A stretch of 64,000 nucleotides of DNA, taken from positions 94,266,132 through 94,330,131 of the forward strand of contig OY856186.1 of the NCBI GenBank assembly GCA_963693315.1, given 5' to 3'. The notes beneath the pieces are model-generated. The model saw only the letters and a list, made by a program, of their open reading frames with translations, was not told where the DNA came from and searched no databases. Below are positions 40,280 to 51,178 of the stretch, in pieces (position 1 is the stretch's first letter; each line of letters begins with the position of its first letter). Made by a program: the position numbers and the translations under genes. The stretch is from Diogma glabrata. Its lineage: Eukaryota > Arthropoda > Insecta > Diptera > Cylindrotomidae.

Positions 40280-40915
40280 GTTTATCTGTTTTCTAGATTT
40301 CGTAGGTTGTGACTGCCAGCCGGCAGACAGACATACATTTCTTTTTGCTTTTTTAAAATCAGTAGGTTCTAAAACGAAAAATGCCAAAAAATGTGGGGGT
40401 AAGAATTTCACTTTTAGCTCATGAATGTAATACTTAGGTCTTTCAGACCGAAGTAATTAGGTCTTTCAGACCAAAGTAAAACTAAAGTGTTTGACTTTTG
40501 CAGATATGAAGAGATCTTTTTAAATCTTGGTAGATCATCAAAGATCAAACGCAAATTTTTACATTGATCTTTGAAGATTTATCAAGATTTAAAGAGATCT
40601 TTTCAGATCTTTGTAGATCTTCAAAGATCAAACGCTTATTTTTTTCTTTGAACTTTAAAGATCTACCTTGATCTAAGGAGATCTCTTTAGATCTGAAAAG
40701 ATCAAACTCTCATTTTTTTGACTCAAAACAAAGATCTCATTAGATCTAATTTGATCAAAAGAGATCTAATCAAATCTTTTTAGATCTCTCTATTTTTTCC
40801 CGGGTAATTTGTTTTAAACGATGAACGTAATTATTACTCGTAAGACACTCAAATTTACGCAAGGTTTGAATTTTTGACCATTTTTTATAGTACATTGTGT
40901 TTGCAACCATTAAAC

Positions 40916-40987
40916 AACATATTTGTTTAGCACTTGTTTTATACTCACGTTAACGTGAGTGTAAAACAAGTGCTAAACAAATATGTT
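40916..40987. repeat. 72-bp near-perfect palindrome
   Basis: The arms catatttgtttagcacttg and caagtgctaaacaaatatg meet at cacgttaacgtg with one mismatch in 36 pairs. It lies about 110 bases outside the AGATCT element. Confidence 0.9.
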
Positions 40988-41782
40988 TTTCAACGAATTA
41001 CCCTAAGAGCCTACGGCAAAAACTGTAAACTATAAAAACAACAGTTTGACAGTTTGTATTTTAACGTGTTAAATAGAGAGAGACCCTACACGAGAGAACA
41101 ACGCGTTATCATTGTTTTACAATATTTAAAAGATATAAGGCAAGATTATCGACCACATTTTGCAAATTTAGTACAAAATTTAGGACAAAACTTTGAGAAA
41201 CCCAATTTTTAATAATTAAATTTTAGTCATTTTCAATAATTTAATAATTCAGGAAGACTATATAAATAAGTGCAAATAAACACACTGACCCTTTTATAAC
41301 AAACCATACAAATTTTAATGTGGCCCAGAATTGATAATTTCAGGTAGCTACATCGTACATTATTTAAAAATCTGTGCCTCGCTTACGAAGTTTGTTTGAA
41401 ACAACATCTGAAGCCTTACCATCATGCACAATAAAGAGAGTTATTTGAACGGATTATTGAACATCAAAAATTGGATTATATGTGCAAACTTGTCCTAAAT
41501 GATGTAGCTTTTTTCAGTTGCAAGCTATAATTGTGCCATTGTGACTTGATAACCAATTTATTTCTTCTTAAACTGGATGATATTGGTGTGAACGGTATGT
41601 CGTTTTAATACAAGATGATTCCACATGCCATACACCTCGTTCAAACAGTTCAATTAATACCTTAAACATTTTTTAGTCGTGGTAGCGATCCTCTTGTTTC
41701 GATAATCGGAATTGGCCCTATAGATCATGTAATTTAACATTATTGTGGATATTTATGGTGATTTTCGGAGTCAAGTGTCTAT
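40988..41782. other. AT-rich spacer before the hAT element
   Basis: No gene recognised. The last 8 bases (gtgtctat) are the hAT target duplication. Confidence 0.35.
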
Positions 41783-41897
41783 CAGTGGCGTAGCTAGCAT
41801 GGGTGGCACCCGGGGCGGATATTGTGGTGTCACCCCAAAAATAAAAACTGTCAATAATAATAAAAAGCCGATAAACGTAATTTATAATTTTTTTTAA

Positions 41898-44657
41898 TTA
41901 ATACAAATGAGCATTATTATTATAAGCCCGCAAGTAATTTTTAACTAATTTTAATTTGCTGAAACTCCTCTCACACGAAGCCACTAATACGCAAATAGTC
42001 ATAAATAACTTTAGTGCGACCGTAAGATTCGGAAGAAATTCTAAAAAATCCCATTCTACGATGAATTTCAAAAAGTCTAGGTACACCCAGTTAGAAACTG
42101 TAACATTGGCCGCTTTTAAATGCCTCCTCACCCTTTGTATCTCTATGAGGAGTTCTGTTGCCAATACCGCATCATAAAAACCAGTAAATTTTGATACCGA
42201 TAATTTTACCTCTTCACTGTTCGCCAAAAGCTAAGTGTTTGTCTGCATAACCTCGAACAATGAAGCTAAATCTTGAACTGACTTCAGTCTAGTTCGGAGT
42301 TCAACACTGAATCGGTCAAGACATTCCAACATGTCCTTTTTAAGTTGAGCTCTCAGTGTCAGTCCAACATCAGGTGCAAACTCACCACCCGTTCGTTTTT
42401 TGCGTTTTTATGACGAACTCGGCTTTCCATTGGAATGTCATAGTCCTCCGATTTTTTCGCAGCAAGATCTATTGCCTCTTCTACAATGAGACTTCGTTAT
42501 GAATTGACTCTATTTTTGTAGCTAATTGATCAATATTCAAGCCCGTGCTTTGCAATCCAATCTGAGCACAGATATTATTTCTCTTAGAATATCATTCCAA
42601 AACAAAAGATAGCAAAGAAACGAAAAATCACATGCTGCATGCTGCTCGTTCTGTGCAGCGCCTCTAGTGTCTACATTTTCTTGTTGATCACTTAACTTCT
42701 CAATTTCAGCCACAATCCCATCAAAGTTTTCGGCCAATACTTTTACTGCAGCATAATGAGCACTCCAATGCGCTGTTAAGAGTATTTTAACAGTTGCTTC
42801 GTTGTGTTTAGCAAGTACTTCCCAGCGGCTAGTCGAAGCAGAAAAACATGTAAAAATGGCTTCCACTGACGAGTGTTGGCCGTATAAATTAATTGAATGA
42901 TCTTTGCAGCCCACAAAAATTGCTTTGTTATTTTTTGCTTTAATAATAGCTTGCACTTCTCCATGTATACTACTCATAACAGCTGCATTATCATAACCTT
43001 TGGGAGCGACAATTCATAACATCTATACCATCATTTTCAAGATTTTACACTGAAAAAAACATGTCCTATTTCCAATCGAAATGCAGTTGTCTCAACCTTA
43101 CCGTGCGGGCAGATATGGCGAATCGAAATACAAGATTTATTCAACAACCGTACAATGATAAGCCGATGCAGTTGAGACAATCACATGAAATATTTGTGTG
43201 AAAATAAAATATAGTTCAATTAATCTCAAATACTTAAATTTTAAAATGAAAAATTCATGATATAAGGCCATAGAAATATGTTTTCATGGAAATAGTTATT
43301 AACTTTATTCAACTACTGTTATATTGGATAGCACTTTATATTTTAATTACACCTCATTCTGTTATCAGGAAAATGTTACTGAGTACTGAGTAGTTGTCCC
43401 AATCACGGTGAAATTGTTTCTAAATATCTTTTCTTTGCATGAATAATAAACTGCCATCTTCGAGATGAGGTTATCATTACTTCAATTTTTTTTTTCAGTG
43501 TAAGAATTTCATCGCTTAAATCAGCGGCTTTTTTCCACGTAAAGGAAAAAATCCAAGGAATACTTCCTTGATTTCCACTTTGCTACCATCAATTTTCACA
43601 TAACGAATCACTTCTGACATTTGATCAATATGTGAAATGTCAGGTGTGCTATCAAACATAATTACAAAATATTTAACCGATTTAATTTCGTTGACAAGCT
43701 TAAACTTTACGTGGATCGCTAAAACATTTATGAACTCATTTTGTATATCTGGTGACAAATATGATACTTTTGGTGATTTACCATGCTCCAAATTCAAAAT
43801 GTGTTCTTTTAACACTACATCATACTTTGACAATAGTTTGGTTAGTTCTAAGAAATTGCCTTTATTTGAAGGACAAAGTTCTTCATCATGTCCATGAAAT
43901 GCTGGGTTTTGTTTAGATAAAAACAAAGTTATATCCAATAATCTTGATAAAAGATGTTTCCACATCTGTTTTTTATTATATATTAATTGCATCCAAAGTT
44001 TTCCACTTTTCAAAATTCTCCAGATGTTCATTTGAAGTTTCATGCTCGGCCACTTTGGGATTTAGTTTCCACCGCTTCTGATATCCAGTAGTAAATGTTG
44101 ATTTTGTATTATTATTATTGGTGACAGCAAATACACGACAACAGAAGCAATACAGGACGCAAGTTATTATTTACAGGAGAATAAACAATCCATGGGCGTA
44201 GAATTTTTTCACCATTATTCATCATTTTATAAAACCATTCTTTAGAAAGTTGGCGAACATCACCTTTTATGTCTAACCCGTGTCTAGATACAGTAACAAA
44301 CGACCCTTCTCTATTTTGAAAATGTTCACTTTCTTTTTTTATGATTTCAATGCGAACATTACCAGAGACGAGTATATTCCAATGTGATACATCTCTTAAG
44401 TCCTGAAGTGATTCACCGATGCAAATACTGTCTTCGATAGCGGCATTATCACTGTCATTTTCATTATTCCTTTCTAATTCGTCATCATAGGTTATCATTA
44501 TTAATTCTGTATTGTTGCTGTTACTTTCCGAAGATGAGCCAATATTCTCTGAAACATTCGTTGCATCAACGTGATAATCAGTTTCTTTTGATAAACCTTG
44601 GATATCATCGGGTTTTGTAACATATTTATAGATTTGGTCTTTCTCTGCTGGAACCAA
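41898..44657 (-). pseudogene. hAT transposase (TTF zinc finger / DUF4371 type), broken
   Basis: Pieces in order on the minus strand are as follows. There is an acidic N-terminal region and a TTF-type zinc-finger start (EWFYKMMNNG, RPWIVYSPVNNNL, 44115-44657). A DUF4371-like block follows (HGHDEELCPSNKGNFLELTK, YLSPDIQNEFINVLAIHV, VIMFDSTPDISHIDQMSEVI, 43516-44043). Then comes the RNase H-like core (KGYDNAAVMSSIHG-type, GCKDHSINLYGQHS, 42537-42990). Last is the C-terminal hAT dimerisation motif (FMTICVLVASCERSFSKLKL, 41898-42227). At least three frameshifts, several stops and the inserted MITE inactivate it. The class resembles insect hAT proteins often annotated as zinc finger MYM-type-like. 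Confidence 0.9.
43048..43500. mobile_element. MITE, CACTGAAAAAAA family, copy 2 (inside hAT transposase)
   Basis: The ends cactgaaaaaaacatgtc and tttttttttcagtg are flanked by TA on both sides (43046-43047, 43501-43502). It aligns along its whole length with 26150-26567. It splits the hAT transposase between the DUF4371 part and the core, so it is younger than the hAT. Confidence 0.92.
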
Positions 44658-45039
44658 CTTTTTCTTTAAAAAGTATGAACTCCTCGTGGCATATTTATTT
44701 TTTGGGATATTTGCTAAACGAAATCTAAAAAAATATTTTTAATTATAGTATAGGTATCAGCAAAGCATTAATTCTAAATATATTTGTAGGATACATAATA
44801 GGTACATAGTTCATAATAAGTACACTGTGTTAACGACTAAATACACCGCCAAGAAAATTAATTTATTTAAATTTCCTTGTAACAACTTATATTAAATATT
44901 ATTTGATAAAATGGAATATACAAATCATAGCCTAATATTATAAGGAACTATTTAAAAAAATATAAGTATGAAATCCTAAAAGATATTTTGTATAAAGAAT
45001 TGAAACCAAAATTAAATATCCAATTAGAATCATGCTCAA
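44658..45039. other. hAT interior, no recognised coding
   Basis: AT-rich. The last ~50 bases may belong to the Penelope fragment (LKPKLNIQLESCSIIYKIKC-type frame from about 45000). Confidence 0.4.
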
Positions 45040-45351
45040 TAATTTACAAAATTAAATGTAATTTTTGTGAAAAATTTTACATCGGGAAAACCGGAAAATG
45101 TTTTAAAGACTGATTTAAGGAATACCTTCCTAAGAAGAAAAATAAACAAAATTTAAAGTTTATTTTTGCAAACCATTTACATAGTTAATAACAATAGCTA
45201 CACCACTTTTAAAAAAAAGTTGAAGGCTTTACATTTATGTAGCCAAGGATCTTTAAAAGAATCACTTGATGAGTTTGAAATTTCCAAGGGATTTAAAACC
45301 CAACAAAATGTAATTTTAAATGATAAACTTTCATTTAATTCAAATATATAA
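45040..45351 (+). pseudogene. Penelope-like element GIY-YIG endonuclease fragment
   Basis: The plus frame reads IYKIKCNFCEKFYIGKTGKC, then FKD, a TGA where Arg is usual, and FKEYLPKKKNKQN. After a shift it continues NNNSYTTFKKKLKALHLCS, then SLDEFEISKGFKTQQNVILN. This is the C-terminal GIY-YIG nuclease of Penelope retroelements (YKIxC, FYIGxTG, EFEIxKxF). The reverse transcriptase part is absent. It lies inside the hAT in opposite orientation to the transposase. Confidence 0.8.
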
Positions 45352-46043
45352 ATATATAAAACTGAAAACAAACAGTATGAGTATGTATCAACCTACAAAA
45401 ATTTGCAAAACTGCAGTAATTGCATAACTGCCATTTTATTCTACAGTAATTAATTTTGTGTCCATTGAAAAACGATCTATTTCAATTTATTCTTTGAGTT
45501 TCAAGATAAAGGAAAAAAAATTATTTTGAGACCATTTACAAACACGGTAATTTGATTGTTTGTTAGTTTCCTTAGGTGTTTGCAATTAATTTGTTTGAAA
45601 TGTAAAACATATATTAGGTAGTAAGGTTAAGCGGGTATTTTAGAAATAATTTTGGAATAGAGACATTGTAACTCAAGGGTGCCACCCCAATCGACAAAGG
45701 GTGCCACATTATCGACGTAAACCACTTTTCCTATACATTATTCAGCATATGTGTTTTCAGACCTGGTCATTAAATAATCATGCTTGCATACTAAATAATA
45801 TATCGTAAAAAACGGTCAATATGGTATCTATAGGAATATTCAAAGCTATTGAGTAATTGTGGTGATGGGGTTCAATGCTCAACATGTTGATTCGATTAAT
45901 ATTGTTAAAATTTTATTTCACGTAATAACTCAAAAATTTTAAAAAGTAGAATAGATTCTTTTTGAAGCAATAACACATTCATAGGACACATTTATAAGTT
46001 ATCACAATTTATAAATTAAAATTATATGGATAACCTGGTTAAA
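45352..46043. other. hAT interior between Penelope fragment and satellite
   Basis: No gene recognised. It contains gggtgccaccccaa and gggtgccacatta (about 45680-45715), echoes of the element's terminal GGTGNCACCC motif. Confidence 0.45.
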
Positions 46044-46664
46044 ATGGTTTCTAAGTGATTTATCGTTGAAAACATGTGATGGTTTGTTTATGTTTTTTAC
46101 GTTCGGGTGTCACCCCAAAACGGTTTCGAAGTGATTTATCGTTGAAAACATTGTGATGGTTTGTTTAAGTTGTTTACGATCGGGTGTCACCCCAAAACGG
46201 TTTCGAAGTGATTTATCGTTGAAAACATTGTGATGGTTTGTTTATGTTTTTTACGTTCGGGTGTCACCCCAATACGGTTTCGAAGTGATTTATCATTGAA
46301 AACATTGTGATGGTTTGTTTATGTTTTTTACGTTCGGGTGTCACCCCAATACGGTTTCGAAGTGATTTATCATTGAAAACATTGTGATGGTTTGTTTAAG
46401 TTGTTTACGTTCGGGTGTCACCCCAAAACGGTTTCGAAGTGATTTATCGTTGAAAACATTGTGATGGTTTGTTTATGTTTTTTACGTTCGGGTGTCACCC
46501 CAAAACGGTTTCAAAGTGGTTTATCATTGAAAACATTGTGATGGTTTGTTTAAGTTGTTTACGTTCGGGTGTCACCCCAAAACGGTTTCGAAGTGATTTA
46601 TCGTTGAAAACATTGTGATGGTTTGTTTAAGTTTTTTACGTTCGGGTGTCACCCCAAAACGGGT
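46044..46664. repeat. 77-bp tandem repeat, about eight units, in the hAT right subterminal region
   Basis: The boundaries cggtttcgaagtgatttatc occur at 46121, 46198, 46275, 46352, 46429, 46506 and 46583, an exact 77-bp step, with an older copy from 46044 and the array ending at about 46660. Each unit contains gggtgtcacccc, which matches the inner part of the hAT terminus. The units are very similar, so the array is recently homogenised. Confidence 0.96.
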
Positions 46665-46720
46665 GACACCCGGGGCGGACCGCCCCCCCCGCCCCCCCTA
46701 GCTACGCCTCTGGTGTCTAT

Positions 46721-47984
46721 ACCAAGTTTGCCAAGCCAACCAACCTACCACTAGTGTATTGAAGGCGCAAATTCAATACTCCAACAATAAAATTCAACCC
46801 GATTTATGCAAAACGGTCATGAAAAATTTCGACAAAATAGTGGATCTGTACCAGCTCGATGTGTTATTTCATACATTAATCTTTGTGTACTTTAAGATAA
46901 AAAAAACATGCGCTTATAAAAAATAACTGTTTTTTATTTAACTCTATAATATTGATTAAATTTATTTATATAACTTGTGAGGTTATCGTTACAGATAACT
47001 TCAACCTTTCAAACAAATTGTGATTTAAAGTCTATAAAGTGGTTAATGACCTGAATGTTTACGTTATTAAAGAGCTTGGTTCACAAATGACAGTTTTATT
47101 AAACATTATGGTTTATTTAATGTTCTATTGGCAAAGTGGATCAATTTGTAATACAACCAATACCGATGATCAGCTTGGTTGGTTGACCATTCAAATAGGT
47201 CAGCCGCAAAAGCAAGGTATAGTTTGTTATGTCTGCATATGTGAATTTCGTGCATACTTGAACGTGAATTTCTGCGTATGTAAATGTCCTTTTGATTTTT
47301 TCACAAATCATTTTTCACACTCACAACAAAGTAAAAATAAAAGTAAAAATAATCAGGTCGTTCTCCAACAGTGCTGCAAGTGACCGTACTAGAGACATAC
47401 GTTTGAAACTGATCTTCAGATTAACAGGTGCTGTACCTTCAAAGCTGACTGAAACTGAACCTTCAAAACCGAATTACAACGGTAGAATGAAGGAATGGAA
47501 GCTCTTAAACAGCTAAATGATATTCCAGATGTTGATACAATAATCAAGTTAAGAAAAAACTAATGTGCTTTAAAATTTAGCCAAATAAATCTGCTGGAAC
47601 CTCTGTATAACAACAGGAATTCCAAAAGACGCCTAAATATGTAAGCTTCAGGTCATAGCCACAACATCAAATGTGGCTGTAAAATCAAAGTTTTGTGGTG
47701 TGGCTATGATAGAAAGAAGATAATTGCAACTATGTAAAGGAATGCAATCCGGCAGCATGAAGAGGTATGGGTTAGACTAGAATCAAACTGGAATTGGAAT
47801 GCAGAAATACAGTAATTTAGAAAATCGATTTACGAAGCTACATGAATGTCAAGAATGAAAGCAGGCCAGTTTTGTTAAATATTAACCAAGAATCTTTCAC
47901 CATGCCAGTTTGAAAATATAATGAAATTAAGAGGTTTGGTGCTTAGAAAAAGGCAATTGAATTGGTTGTGAATGTGTCTTCAAT
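46721..47984. other. Unassigned stretch
   Basis: Several short frames, none recognised. The right part may be a very old LINE body leading to the tail at 47985, but no motif supports this. Confidence 0.3.
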
Positions 47985-48110
47985 GCAACCTTAACTGAAG
48001 AAGGACATAGAACGTATGTTGTTGTGGTAATTATATGAATTATAGGTTTTTACGTCTTGTGACACCTATTGTAAATTCTATTACACAAAAGCATTTGTTA
48101 TAAAATAAAG
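47985..48110 (+). mobile_element. Old LINE 3' tail
   Basis: The order gtatgttgttgtgg, ttttacgtcttgtgacac, attgtaaattctattacaca, then an A-rich end matches the 3' ends at 25060-25173 and 14500-14585 with many substitutions. Confidence 0.55.
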
Positions 48111-48183
48111 CAAATATCCACCAATGTAAGGAACTGACTGCTCATATTCTTTTCAAATTAGTAATGTTTAGGTACTTGGACTT

Positions 48184-49110
48184 TCCGACTAGCATTTTGT
48201 TCACACATACAATATTATGATCTGGGCCGGATCAGTATGTAATAAGGTAAGACCTAATAAGATATTTGTATACGGCTCCTATCAGAAATCATACCTGGTT
48301 TCACTAATAAGGCACATCATATTTTCCCTGATGCGGCCCGGACTGTGACGACCTATCTCATCCCTAGTAGTAAATGCTGCATCAGAATCATATATGATTT
48401 TCCAATCAGAGTATGCCTTGTTAGTACTAATCTGAACCCTATTTTATTTGAATAAGTTTCATGCGTTTAAAATTCACTATAGAGTATTATCCATTTTAGA
48501 TATACTTAGTTTGCGAAATTTCACATAGACATACTTTAGTTATCGCTTCTCTGCGTTATGACTACCGTATATAGGTAAGTATAAGCTTAGAATATTTTTA
48601 TAACTAGTTTTTTGGACATTTTGAAAATGAGATATTTACAAAAGTTGTACTAATATGTAGTATAGTGACAGTGTCGGCACAATGAAAATGCTTTTACTCA
48701 TGAGATCTAAGTTTGTATGAAAATTTATTTTCAGAAAAACAAAGTTATTTTTGAAACATATTTTTCTGAATGAAAAAGTTAAAAATTTCTTAACTTTTTC
48801 CTCATGACCAATAGAGAATGAAGCTACCTACATTTTAAAGCATTGTGCTAATATTAAAAAATAATAATAAATAGTTGCCCATATCACATGAGTAAACAAC
48901 TCATGCATTGTGCATGCACCGTGAATACAATATTTGAACTGATCCGGTCCTGGTGTGGTTTTAGTAAGGATGTCTCTTGATCCGGTTTGGATAGTTTGAG
49001 GCGTTACATTATTGATCATGGCCTATTCAGTGTGCCTCATCTGGTCCCTATCAGTGGTGGGGAAAGCTGTATCTGGCCCCGATCTGAACCCTTAGATAAT
49101 GCTAGTCGGA
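48184..49110. mobile_element. 927-bp TIR element (TCCGACTAGCATT)
   Basis: Perfect 13-bp inverted ends are tccgactagcatt (48184) and aatgctagtcgga (49110). Subterminal gatctgggccggat (left) pairs with atctggccccgatc (right), and other gatccgg motifs lie inside. No coding frame is recognised. TT flanks both sides but the duplication is not decisive. Confidence 0.7.
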
Positions 49111-49644
49111 TTATTATTAAAAACTGCAAATTCGCTGTTTGTGAAAAATAAAGCAAAATTCGTTTCTGTATTCTTGCTAAACATAACTTTAACATTTTTC
49201 TACTCACAAGCGATACCAGACACAAAAATTCTACCAGAGACGCATTTTTTCGGGATTTCTGTGTCACATTTGCATCCATGGTACATTGAAACAGGCAGTC
49301 ATGCGGCTTTGTAAGTAAAATTAGTAGCGCTGAAATAGTTATATATTTACATATCGAAGGAAAGAAGAAAATTACACTCACGGTTCACGTTGAAGCCCGA
49401 CGCGAAGCGAGGGTTTTTATTGAACAAGGAGCGTAGTCTAACTTTCACCCTAGGTGGATGTACAATGCTCTACGCACAACTAAATTGTAAAATAAATCAG
49501 TTTTTGAATTAAGTTTTAGTCTGTTAAAAGCTTTAAGGTCTTTAAATCTACAGGACCAGGTGATGTTATCCCTACATATATTTAAAATTCATTAACCTGT
49601 CCGTGTTATGGTTGGAATTTCGTTTTAACAACAGTATTTTTCAT
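49111..49644. other. Unassigned stretch
   Basis: Overlapping short frames on both strands (49099-49314 plus, 49037-49381 minus), not recognised. Contains acgcgaagcgaggg (about 49400), a self-complementary motif style also seen at 55090 and 62810. Confidence 0.3.
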
Positions 49645-50605
49645 AATCATATTCTTAAGAGCGGCGGTGTCCCGCATACACCTGTTTTTTGAAAGCTCAA
49701 TAACATCTGTACCTGATAATCGAATTGGATGAAACTTGGTACATGAGCATTTAATACGGTTCACAACAGTTTTGCATCCCAACTTCCGGTTTTTCACTTC
49801 CGGCAAAAATTTTTTTTTGAAAATTTTCAATTTTATTCAGTGTGTTTATGCACACTACAGCCTACAATACTGAAGTGATTATGATTGAAAAAGGGTCCAG
49901 TTAGTGTGAGAAGATAATTATCATCTTTTGGGACACATTGATCAAAGTGGCGGGGGTCTACCATACAACTGCTGACTTTTCACACTTTGTTTTTAAAGTT
50001 TGTTGGGAGCATACAGACTTCATTCATTATTCAATTCTAATGGCACTTTCGAAAAAGATGGAAACTTAAATGACAAGGAACTGATTAGTTTTTGGACAAT
50101 ATTGGGATAAGTGGTATGGGGCCTCCCGAACACCTGTTTACTGTGTCATCATTTTTTCAATGTTTGTTGGGAGCACACAGCATTCGTTCGTGAACGAATT
50201 TTGATGACACTTTGGAAAAAGATGCAGACATGTATGGTAAGGAACTGATTAGGTTTTGAGCGATAGTGAACAAAGTGGTGGGGGGTGTCCCAAACACCTG
50301 TTTTTATGAAAGGTCAATAACATCTGTACGTGATAATCAAATTGGATGAAACTTGGTACATAAGCATTTAGTATGGTTTACAACAGTTCTGCATCCCAAC
50401 TTCCGGTTTTTTACTTCCGGTAAAAAAATGTTTTTACTAATTGTTTGAAGTTTTTTTAGTGTCTTTATGCACACTACAGCCTACAATAATGAAGTGATTA
50501 TGATGAAACTTATGGAAAAGGTTCCAATTAGTGTAAGAAAATAATTATCATCTTTTGGAACACATTGATCAAAGTGGCGGGAGGTCTACCATACAACTGC
50601 TGAGT
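49645..50605. repeat. Diverged relative of the 20835-23194 foldback element, direct repeats only
   Basis: The block acctgataatcgaattggat, aacttggtacat, tgcatcccaacttccggt, then ttttgggacacattgatcaa, tctaccatacaactgctgac and ttggaaaaagatgcaga appears here and in the foldback arms and spacer. Within this region the acctgtttt...caataacatctgta block occurs twice, about 620 bases apart (49677 and 50297). No inverted arm is present. Confidence 0.8.
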
Positions 50606-51039
50606 CTGAACTACGAAGTCTATAACATTGGTTAGCTTTTAATTAAAGTATTTGATGGATATTAGCTCATTATATATCCAGAACACTATGTTTGCAGAGC
50701 TGTGGTGAAGTCAGCCTATGCATCAGCGTCGCAATATTTTTTTTTTTAATTTGTTCTAAATTAATTTATTATTTTATTGAAATGACCATAGTTAATTTTA
50801 GTTTGATATAGTTTCTGTGAAAAATTGTGTATACATTAGAAAGAAGGGTAATTATTTTGTTTTGTAGCCTTAAAGAAAATTAGTGACATTGTATTGTACA
50901 TTTTTGCAGATTTTTGAAAATGGCGTGGAAATTAAAGTTATTATTAAAGTTAGTATTAAAGTTATTATTTCGATATCAACGTTGTAATTCTGGCAGGAAA
51001 CGCATGTAACAGATGAAGATCAACTTACCTCTAGAGGAA
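50606..51039. other. AT-rich spacer
   Basis: Nothing recognised. Confidence 0.3.
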
Positions 51040-51178
51040 AAATTGTTGGTTATAAACTAATTAATGTTATTTACCATCAAACGTATGGATCGGGCACGTA
51101 TATTAAGTCAGAAATCATGAACTGAACCCATTTACTTACACCAGACGGACAACGATATACATATTATTGATGTTGATA

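Larger units (their letters stand above)
36738..40806. mobile_element. 4.07-kb element with AGATCT-packed ends and a nested RTE LINE
   Basis: The termini are tatccgggaaaaaata (36738) and tattttttcccgggta (40806), near-perfect inverted repeats. The first 230 bases and the last 310 bases are packed with agatct or close variants (agatcn, gatctn). The left end also has a hairpin in which gatctgcattttggaaca pairs with tgttccaaaatgcagatc. Inward lie the ~145-bp tandem repeats (37100-37640). No own transposase was found. Removing the RTE leaves an element of about 1.6 kb. A partial relative is at 25174-26070. Confidence 0.8.
41783..46712 (-). mobile_element. Full-length decayed hAT element, 4.93 kb, perfect 8-bp target duplication
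   Basis: The ends are cagtggcgtagctag (41783) and ctagctacgcctctg (46712), followed inward on both sides by ggtgncacccggggcgg. Identical 8-mers gtgtctat flank it (41775-41782, 46713-46720). A minus-strand transposase fills the left two-thirds. Later events inside it are a MITE (43048-43500), a Penelope fragment (about 45000-45351) and a 77-bp tandem array next to the right end. Confidence 0.95.

Noticed and set aside
46044..46664. Regular 77-bp repeats that at first look like a CRISPR array.
   Set aside because: Repeats are continuous without unique spacers, lie inside a eukaryotic hAT, and contain its terminal motif. It is a tandem satellite.
47039..47516. Frames of 114 and 74 codons with clusters of Cys.
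   Set aside because: No recognisable domain or splice signals, and composition matches random AT-rich DNA.
49037..49381. Overlapping frames on both strands (71 and 114 codons).
   Set aside because: Neither matches a family I know; opposite-strand overlap in a repeat-rich stretch makes chance the best explanation.
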